Shown here in pieces: positions 20,920 through 26,735 of a stretch of DNA of 26,735 nt (the stretch's first letter is position 1; each line of letters begins with the position of its first letter). The position numbers and the translations under genes were made by a program. The stretch comes from JAVBRU01 sp031547595 (lineage in GTDB: Bacteria; Bacillota; Clostridia; Christensenellales; Aristaeellaceae). The notes under the pieces are model-generated. The model ran no database searches. It was not told where the DNA came from and was given only the letters and a program-made list of their open reading frames with translations. The stretch covers positions 1-26,735 of the forward strand of contig JAVBRU010000079.1 in assembly GCA_031547595.1 (NCBI GenBank), given 5' to 3'.

Positions 20920-23274
20920 TTACTTCAAGGTGACCACCGTCACCCCATCCTCGCCCTCGCCAAACACGCCCAGGCGATGGCTTTTTACGTGTAAATGCTT
21001 CTTCAGATGCTGCTGAATGCCGCTGCGCAGGATGCCCGTGCCCTTGCCGTGCACGAGGGTGACCTCGTGGAAGCCCGCCATCACGGCCTCATCCAGATAC
21101 AAATCCACGGCACCAATCGCTTCGTCAAGGTTCATGCCGCGAAGATCGCAGCTCAGCCCCACAGAGCGGGTGGCCGCGCTGGTTTTGGCCATCACGGTGG
21201 ATTTTTGCACCGGCTTTTTCTCTTCCACCAATTGCAGCTGCGACAGATGCGCCTTCAGCTTCATGATGCCCGCCTGCAATTGCACCTCGCCTTTATTATC
21301 GGGCCTTCCAAGCACCGTACCGCGGGTGTTGAGGTGGATGATATCCACAATATCGCCGGGCTTTAAGTCCTGCGGCGGTTTGGCGATGTTGTGCGTAGGC
21401 TTCTTCAAGCCCTCGGACAGGCTGTCGATGCCCTGCTCCAATTGCTTTCTCAGCGCCTGCACCTCGTGCTCCGGCGCGGAAGCGTTCTTCTTAAGGCGCT
21501 TGAGCTCCGACAGAATGGTTTCAGATTCCCGCCGCGCTTGTTCTAAAATGCGCTTAGCCTCGTCCTTGGCCTTGCGGGTGGCGTTCTCGCGCTTTTCCTC
21601 CATCTCGCGGTACAGCCGTTCGGCTTCATTGCGCAGGGTGACTGTCTCCTGCCGCGCCTGCTCGGCCAGCTCGCGCTCTTTCTCTGCCACCTGGCGGTGA
21701 TATTCCGCGTTGGCGATCACATCCTCAAAACGCACATCATCGGTGCTCAGGCGCTCCTTGGCACGGGTGATCAGGTATTCCGGCAGCCCCAGGCGGCGGC
21801 TGATCTCAAACGCATTGGACTTGCCCGGAACGCCGATGGACAGGCGGTAGGTGGGGCGAAGGGTGGCCACATCAAACTCCACACTGGCGTTTTCCACGCC
21901 TTTAGTGGAAAGCGCGTAGGCCTTCAGCTCGCTGTAATGCGTGGTGGCCACGGTGCGAACGCCCATGTGCAGCAGCTCATCCAGGATGGTCTGCGCCAGC
22001 GCCGCGCCCTCGGTGGGGTCGGTGCCCGCACCCAGCTCATCAAACAGCACCAGATCGCGCGAGGTGACGCTGTTCATAATGTTCACGATGTTGGTCATGT
22101 GGGAGGAGAAGGTGGACAGCGATTGCTCGATGGATTGCTCGTCCCCGATATCGGCGTACACGTTCTCAAACACAGACAGCTCGGTCCCCAGCGCGCCCGG
22201 CACATGCAAGCCGGATTGCGCCATCAGCGTCATCAGGCCCACGGTCTTCAGCGTCACCGTCTTACCGCCGGTGTTGGGGCCGGTGACGATCAGCGAGGTG
22301 AAATCCTCACCCATCCACAGATTGCAGGGCACAACGGCCTCGCGGTCGATCAGCGGATGGCGCACCCGCACCAGGCGGATGTACCCGCGCTCGTTGATCT
22401 TGGGCAAGGTAGCTTCCATATCCCTGGCCAGCATGCCCTTGGCAAAAATAAAATCCAGTGCCGTTAGTACAGCGATGTTCTGGTACAGCTGCACAGCGTT
22501 GTCCGCCACCTGAGAGGATAATGCAGCCAGGATACGCTCGATCTCCGCACGCTCCTTGGCGTGCCATTCCTTGAGGTCGTTGCCCATTTCCACAACGGAC
22601 ATCGGCTCAATGAACAGCGTCGCGCCGGTTGAGCTTTGGTCGTGCACCAGCCCCGGCACATTCTGGCGGTACTCCTGGCGCACCGGCAGCACGAAGCGGC
22701 CATTGCGCACGGTGATGATCGGCTCCATCAGGTATTTTGCAAAGGCGCTGCCATGCGCCATGGTGTTCAGACGCTCGCGGATGCGGTCGTTCACCTGCTT
22801 GATGTGGCGGCGGATGTCCAGCAGCGCGGGGCTGGCGGTATCCGCCATTTCGTCCTCGCTGATAATCGCGTTGGTGATGTCCTGCTCGAGGCTCTTGAGC
22901 GGCTGCAGCCTGGATGCCATCGCCGTGATAAGCGGCGTGTTCTCCCGGTCTGTGACCAGCTGAGCCCTTGCGCTGCGCGCGGAGCGCAGCAGATCCGCCA
23001 CCTGCAGCAGCGCCTTTTGCGCCAGCACCGCGCCTTTTTCGGCCAGGCTGATATAGGGCGAAAGATCCTCAAACCCCATCAGGGGGTTACCGCCCAGGTA
23101 GGTCAATAGCACCAGGGCTTCCTCAGTTTGCTCCAGGGCTTCCAAAATCGCAGGCAGGTTATTCTCGGGCTGAAGCGCGAGGCACCTTTCCCGGCCCGCT
23201 TCGGACAGGGCAAACTCCGCCAGCTTCGCGCGGATCTTGGTAAACTCCAGCACCCGCAGCGTGCGTTCCGTCAT
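20920..23274 (-). CDS. mutS2: Endonuclease MutS2 (RqcU-type)
   Basis: A 784-residue protein with the normal MutS2 layout: clamp/core region (1-300), ATPase with Walker A GPNTGGKT at residues 332-339 and DLVLFDELGAGTDPTEG as Walker B, a long charged coiled coil at about 515-620, a KOW-like segment (LKPGDIVDIIHLNTRG) and a C-terminal Smr domain (DLRGMNLDEAIGAVDLYLD ... VHGKGTGILR). MutS2 lacks the mismatch-recognition domain; it resolves collided ribosomes in B. subtilis and has been linked to suppression of recombination. ATG 23274 is preferred over the in-frame TTG 23280 because AAAGGAG has 8 base spacing only to the ATG. The Smr motif is LDLR-like (DLRGMN) with HGKG intact. It sits in the large operon, 90 bp after the U32 gene. 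Confidence 0.96.
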   Translation of the reverse strand: MTERTLRVLEFTKIRAKLAEFALSEAGRERCLALQPENNLPAILEALEQTEEALVLLTYLGGNPLMGFEDLSPYISLAEKGAVLAQKALLQVADLLRSARSARAQLVTDRENTPLITAMASRLQPLKSLEQDITNAIISEDEMADTASPALLDIRRHIKQVNDRIRERLNTMAHGSAFAKYLMEPIITVRNGRFVLPVRQEYRQNVPGLVHDQSSTGATLFIEPMSVVEMGNDLKEWHAKERAEIERILAALSSQVADNAVQLYQNIAVLTALDFIFAKGMLARDMEATLPKINERGYIRLVRVRHPLIDREAVVPCNLWMGEDFTSLIVTGPNTGGKTVTLKTVGLMTLMAQSGLHVPGALGTELSVFENVYADIGDEQSIEQSLSTFSSHMTNIVNIMNSVTSRDLVLFDELGAGTDPTEGAALAQTILDELLHMGVRTVATTHYSELKAYALSTKGVENASVEFDVATLRPTYRLSIGVPGKSNAFEISRRLGLPEYLITRAKERLSTDDVRFEDVIANAEYHRQVAEKERELAEQARQETVTLRNEAERLYREMEEKRENATRKAKDEAKRILEQARRESETILSELKRLKKNASAPEHEVQALRKQLEQGIDSLSEGLKKPTHNIAKPPQDLKPGDIVDIIHLNTRGTVLGRPDNKGEVQLQAGIMKLKAHLSQLQLVEEKKPVQKSTVMAKTSAATRSVGLSCDLRGMNLDEAIGAVDLYLDEAVMAGFHEVTLVHGKGTGILRSGIQQHLKKHLHVKSHRLGVFGEGEDGVTVVTLK

Positions 23275-23364
23275 GGTCAAAACTCCTTTGCATGCACAGT
23301 GTACGGCAAAAAATAAGCAGAATCAATGGGTTCGATGAAAGTTTGGGATTTGTTCATAGCGCAT

Positions 23365-25656
23365 TCACAACACGCCCTCGTCTAATCTATACAGGTTGCC
23401 GGTTTTGAGCGGGACAGGTGTTTTTCCGTCCATCAGCGCCCGGTAATGCTGCACAATGGCGGTGACTTGCTGCGCGGTTTCGTCCGTAAAGGTCAAAAGG
23501 AAAGACGTCTGCAATGTGCGCAATTTCTCCGGCCGCAGGGCGGCATTCAGCGGCTTGTCGCTGTATAACCCCACTGTGCAGCCCTCCGGCAAGCGGGTGG
23601 GATAAAGCGGCCATTTTGCACCCAGGCGGTCGGTCAGTGCCGTGCCTGCCGCGCCATTCCCGCTATCGCACAAACGGCAATCGGCGTGGCCTTCTTGCAG
23701 CCCCTTCGCCGTGCGCAGGGGGCAGTGGTTCAAAAGCATCAGCCTTGTGCGCCCATACACGGGCAGCAGATACCGCTGCGGATGGTTTGTAAGCAGCCAG
23801 ATATCCTCAAAGGATAGCTCCGGCGAGAGCCCCTGCCACACGATGCCGTAGTGCTCCAGAAAACGGGAGGTTTCGGCATTGTACAGCGGCACATCTGGGC
23901 TGCTAAACTGCGCGGGCGCATTGCCCAGCTGCCCGGCGTTGCCCAGCATCAGGGGCATGCCCTGCGTTTTTTGCAGCAGCATTGCAAGCGTGGCATCGCT
24001 GCACTGCGCGGGCAGGCAAAACACCGTGTCCTCCGGCAGTTTCGGCAGCGGCTGCGTATAGTCCGTTGGCGCATATAGAATGCGATCCACGCCTTTTTCC
24101 AGCAAGGATTCTATCAAAGCAGGGTCGCTCACCCGCGCGAACAGCAGCCGTTTTTCGGGATACGCTACCGCTTGTTTTTGCGGCATGAAGGCCGGGGGCA
24201 TTGGCGGCATCCAGGCGTCCATACGCGCCTGCAAGAGTAAGTCCAGCCCATCCCTTCGAAGGGCATTGAGCGCCGATACAGGCGTAAACGCGCCCGCCGT
24301 GCGCACGGTTAAATCCCTCAAAGCAAAGGCAGTTCCGCCCATTTTCTCTAAAGCGCTACGGACGCTGGCTTCGTCCAGTGCCTTGCTCTGTGCGGCCTGC
24401 ACCAAAGTGCCCTCCGCCGCCACCGTTATATCGCCGTCTGTCAATATCAGGCGGCTGACCGCGCCGGGATAGGCTGTCAGCACGGCATCCACAGGGATGA
24501 GTGGCAGCTGTGCAAAGCTTTTCCTTGCGCTTTCCAGCTGCTCCTCGTCCTCTGTGCGGCGCACGGGTGTGCCGATTTTGGCAGGCTCTCGCAGCCGCAG
24601 TGTCGCTTCCCCGCCCTTTACCACTTCCGGCCCGCTGTATATCACCGTCTGGCCGTCCACTTCCAGCCCGTCGCCGTTGTGGAGCGTGCGTTTCAGAAGC
24701 ACCTTGGCAAGCGGCGTGCCGTTTTTGACCATCCCCTGCGTCACAGTGCCCAGCAGCAGCCCGGCCGGGGTCACGCGCTCCGGGTCGATCACTCCGGCAT
24801 TCTCTGCCCCTCCGGCATAGCCCCTTGTGAACCCGCCGCGGCAGAAAATCTGCTGCAGCGCTTCTTTTGTATCGGCGTCTGCGGCCTGGCCATCCAGCGC
24901 ATTTCTGTACGCGCGGGTCACCACCGCCACATACTCCGCGCGCTTGAGCCGCCCTTCAATTTTGAAGGAGCATACGCCCGCAGCCTTCAAATCGTCCAAA
25001 TATTCGATGGTGCACAAATCACGCGGCGACAGCCATGCGCCGTTTTTCCCCGCGTATTGATACGGCAGGCGGCATGGCTGCGCACAGCGCCCGCGGTTGC
25101 CGCTGCGCCCGCCCAGCATGGCCGAAAACAGGCATTGCCCGCTGGCCGAAACGCAAAGCGCGCCATGGGCGAACACCTCGGTCTCAATGCCGGTGTTCGC
25201 GATGGCGCGGATGGTCTCCACATTGCACTCTCTGGCAAGTACCATGCGGCTGACCCCTGCCTCCAGCAAAAACCTTGCGCCGGCAGCGTTGTGCAGCGCC
25301 ATTTGCGTGCTGGCATGCACCGTTAGCTCCGGGAACTCCTCCCTGGTCAGCTGCATCACGCCCAAATCCTGCACAAGCACCGCATCGGCCTTCAGCCGCT
25401 GCAGCATGCCAAGGGTTTCGCGCACGGCGGGCAGCTCCCGCTGCTTGACCAACGTATTCACCGTCACATGCACCCGCCGCTTGTGCAGGTGCGCCAAATC
25501 GAGCGCATCCTTGAGTGCGCCCTCGTCAAACCCCACGCTGCTGCGTGCGCCAAAGGACGCCGCGCCCAAATACACGGCGTCCGCGCCATTTGCCAATGCC
25601 GCCTTCAGTGCATCCATACTGCCCGCCGGGGCGAGCAGCTCGACCTTATTTTTCAT
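23365..25656 (-). CDS. U32 family protein with DUF3656 (RlhA-like rRNA hydroxylation)
   Basis: A 763-residue protein. The first 300 residues are the U32 core: VELLAPAGSMDALKAALANGADAVYLG, cysteines C168, C175, C191 and C195 (HGALC...GQC...GRCAQPC), and FKIEGRLKRAEYVAVVTRAYRNALDG. The middle part (about 330-470) corresponds to DUF3656 in RlhA, the enzyme that hydroxylates C2501 of 23S rRNA in E. coli. The last 280 residues form a second, U32-like half with NHCPLRTAKG and CRLCDSG cysteines. The whole length and layout fit RlhA rather than TrhP. It overlaps the zapA 3' end by 11 bp. Its product could act on the ribosome, which would suit a neighbour of MutS2, a ribosome-rescue factor, but this link is inference. 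Confidence 0.88.
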   Translation of the reverse strand: MKNKVELLAPAGSMDALKAALANGADAVYLGAASFGARSSVGFDEGALKDALDLAHLHKRRVHVTVNTLVKQRELPAVRETLGMLQRLKADAVLVQDLGVMQLTREEFPELTVHASTQMALHNAAGARFLLEAGVSRMVLARECNVETIRAIANTGIETEVFAHGALCVSASGQCLFSAMLGGRSGNRGRCAQPCRLPYQYAGKNGAWLSPRDLCTIEYLDDLKAAGVCSFKIEGRLKRAEYVAVVTRAYRNALDGQAADADTKEALQQIFCRGGFTRGYAGGAENAGVIDPERVTPAGLLLGTVTQGMVKNGTPLAKVLLKRTLHNGDGLEVDGQTVIYSGPEVVKGGEATLRLREPAKIGTPVRRTEDEEQLESARKSFAQLPLIPVDAVLTAYPGAVSRLILTDGDITVAAEGTLVQAAQSKALDEASVRSALEKMGGTAFALRDLTVRTAGAFTPVSALNALRRDGLDLLLQARMDAWMPPMPPAFMPQKQAVAYPEKRLLFARVSDPALIESLLEKGVDRILYAPTDYTQPLPKLPEDTVFCLPAQCSDATLAMLLQKTQGMPLMLGNAGQLGNAPAQFSSPDVPLYNAETSRFLEHYGIVWQGLSPELSFEDIWLLTNHPQRYLLPVYGRTRLMLLNHCPLRTAKGLQEGHADCRLCDSGNGAAGTALTDRLGAKWPLYPTRLPEGCTVGLYSDKPLNAALRPEKLRTLQTSFLLTFTDETAQQVTAIVQHYRALMDGKTPVPLKTGNLYRLDEGVL

Positions 25657-25924
25657 GCTTCAGGTCGGCCAGATCCTGCTTGGCCTGCCATAATTCCCGC
25701 CGGAGCCGCGTGTTATCATCCTGCGCGGTGAGCAGCTCATCCGCCATCGCCAGGCACGCTATCACCGCCGCAGATTCCCGCCCCACAAACCCGCTGGCCG
25801 CGGATTCGGAAATTTTCCTGTCCACATACACCGCCACGCGGCGGATGCGCTCCGCCGTGTCGGTGCTGGTCAGGGTGTAATCCCGCCCCGCGATGCGCAA
25901 GGTGTAGGAATGCGATTCGCTCAT
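25646..25924 (-). CDS. zapA: Cell division protein ZapA
   Basis: A 92-residue protein from ATG 25924. The N-terminal strand SYTLRIAGRDYTLTS and the helix TAERIRRVAVYVDRKISE match the ZapA start, and the C-terminal third (ADELLTAQDDNTRLRRELWQAKQDLADLKHEK) is a coiled coil for tetramer formation. ZapA bundles FtsZ filaments. The start codon shares one base with the cyclophilin stop (TAATG), so initiation is coupled, and its 3' end overlaps the U32 gene. In many clostridia zapA lies close to mutS2 and a U32 gene, so this order is a normal one. Confidence 0.88.
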   Translation of the reverse strand: MSESHSYTLRIAGRDYTLTSTDTAERIRRVAVYVDRKISESAASGFVGRESAAVIACLAMADELLTAQDDNTRLRRELWQAKQDLADLKHEK

Positions 25925-26454
25925 TAAATCCCCGCCTTTTTGAATGGATATTCCTTTCCTTGGGTGTCTACACGGATGCTCTGAATGCACTCGGGCTTGA
26001 GGGGCTTATCGGAACGGTCGCGCGGCACGCTGACGATCCTGTCGGCATTCTCCATACCCGTCAAAATCTTGCCAAACCCGGCGTATTGGCCGTCCAGATG
26101 CGGCGAAGTGCTGGTCATGATAAAGAACTGCGAGCCTGCGGAGTTGGGCATCATGGAGCGCGCCATGCTGAGCACGCCGGGGGTGTGCAAAAGGGGATTG
26201 GCGACGCCGTTGCCCTTAAACTCGCCAGGAATGCTGTAGCCCGGGCCGCCGGTACCATTTCCCTTGGGGCATCCGCCCTGGATCATAAACCCCGGAATCA
26301 CGCGGTGGAACGTCAATCCGTCATAATAGCCCGCATTGGCCAGCGAAATAAAGTTGCCAACGGCATTGGGTGCATACTCCGGGTACAGTTCGCCGGTCAT
26401 CTGGTTGCCATCGGCCAGGGTGATAACAAAAGTGGGGTGCGTCATCTCGCTCAT
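25924..26454 (-). CDS. Cyclophilin-type peptidyl-prolyl cis-trans isomerase
   Basis: A 176-residue single-domain cyclophilin without a signal peptide, therefore cytoplasmic. Active-site motifs are present: FHRVIPGFMIQGG, where Arg and Phe of FHR and the Gln form the catalytic core, then GTGGPGYSIPGEF, SMARSMMPNSAGSQFFI, and HLDGQYAGFGKIL. It speeds proline isomerisation in protein folding. TTGGAGGG precedes ATG 26454. It is the first gene of a seven-gene operon read from the promoter at 26496-26524, with a 41 bp leader. Confidence 0.95.
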   Translation of the reverse strand: MSEMTHPTFVITLADGNQMTGELYPEYAPNAVGNFISLANAGYYDGLTFHRVIPGFMIQGGCPKGNGTGGPGYSIPGEFKGNGVANPLLHTPGVLSMARSMMPNSAGSQFFIMTSTSPHLDGQYAGFGKILTGMENADRIVSVPRDRSDKPLKPECIQSIRVDTQGKEYPFKKAGI

Positions 26455-26495
26455 GGGAAAAACCCTCCAATAAATTGTTGTTTTTTTACCTGTCT

Positions 26496-26524
26496 ATCAT
26501 ACTGGTATTTCGATGTTTTGTCAA
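26496..26524 (-). promoter_or_regulatory. Sigma-A promoter of the cyclophilin-to-ispE operon
   Basis: On the minus strand, TTGACA (26524-26519), a 17 bp spacer and TATGAT (26501-26496), 41 bp upstream of ATG 26454. It is the only strong promoter seen before the seven same-strand genes. Confidence 0.85.
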
Positions 26525-26581
26525 TTTTATTCATGACGAGGGATACGCTGGGGACTACTCGGTCTAGCCTCTCAATCGTCG

Positions 26582-26602
26582 CGCTGACACGCTGACACGC
26601 TG
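26582..26602. repeat. Tandem 8-bp repeat
   Basis: CGCTGACA occurs twice in tandem followed by a partial third copy (CGCTG). Short and possibly a chance feature. Confidence 0.5.
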
Positions 26603-26735
26603 CTGCGTGCATCGCTCGTTTCGATGCCCGACTCCGATTCGCTTCATCCGCCACTGGCGGCGTTCATCCCCGTCGCCCCAGACCCCCCGGGGGCTGTCGG
26701 GATAAGGCGGAAGGAGGAACGTTGGGCTCTGCCCA

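Larger units (their letters stand above)
26455..26735. other. Right-edge intergenic region
   Basis: It contains the cyclophilin promoter, then from about 26530 GC-rich sequence with a tandem 8-mer, hairpins GCATCG-ctcgttt-CGATGC (26609-26627) and CCGCC-act-GGCGG, and a CCCCCGGGGG palindrome. A short minus-strand frame here has no ribosome binding site or coding pattern. I see no gene. Confidence 0.6.

Noticed and set aside
26451..26654. 67-codon minus-strand frame
   Set aside because: No ribosome binding site, and it overlaps the cyclophilin promoter and start; composition is not protein-like.

Overview
This 26.7 kb window looks like a chromosomal stretch from a moderately GC-rich member of the Clostridia. 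The basis is gene content: MutS2, YlbF, ZapA, YitT, MltG with a U32 protein as in the Bacillus/Clostridium yrr region, IspE of the MEP pathway, strong GGAGG ribosome binding sites and sigma-A promoters. A lineage near Christensenellales or Oscillospirales is possible but not shown. There are no rRNA or tRNA genes, transposases, phage genes or CRISPR arrays.

Left part (1-7600). A truncated HtrA-type protease runs off the left edge on the minus strand. Divergent from it is a translationally coupled pair, a PII-like small protein and a CPA2-type cation/proton antiporter. These converge on a MATE efflux protein. A PPK2-type polyphosphate kinase and a GH105 unsaturated glycuronyl hydrolase follow 16 bp apart. 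A 425 bp gap then holds a GC-rich double hairpin, a terminator-like hairpin, a possible 27-residue membrane peptide and a promoter. That promoter drives a conserved hypothetical gene overlapping a YitT family membrane protein, closed by a strong bidirectional terminator.

Middle part (7600-15000). This is the most accessory-looking region: a small lipoprotein, a collagen-like surface or spore-coat protein with a cysteine-rich N-terminus, a 3' remnant of an MFS transporter, a secreted SH3-repeat protein, a large mannose-6-phosphate-isomerase-like protein, a SLOG/YpsA-like protein divergent from an XRE regulator, and a CofE-like ligase with a near-consensus promoter.

Right part (15000-26735). 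Almost everything is on the minus strand in two operons. The first, reading leftwards from a promoter at about 26.5 kb, is cyclophilin - zapA - U32/DUF3656 protein - mutS2 - response regulator - histidine kinase - ispE. Its terminator overlaps the ispE stop codon. The second starts immediately after it and is ylbF-like - mltG - a U32 (TrhP-like) protein. The last 200 bases are GC-rich, with short tandem repeats and hairpins and no credible gene.

In this window I see no wholly new multi-gene system. The best leads are the PII-like/antiporter pair, the collagen-like protein with its upstream inverted repeat, the SLOG/XRE divergent pair and the 27-residue peptide.
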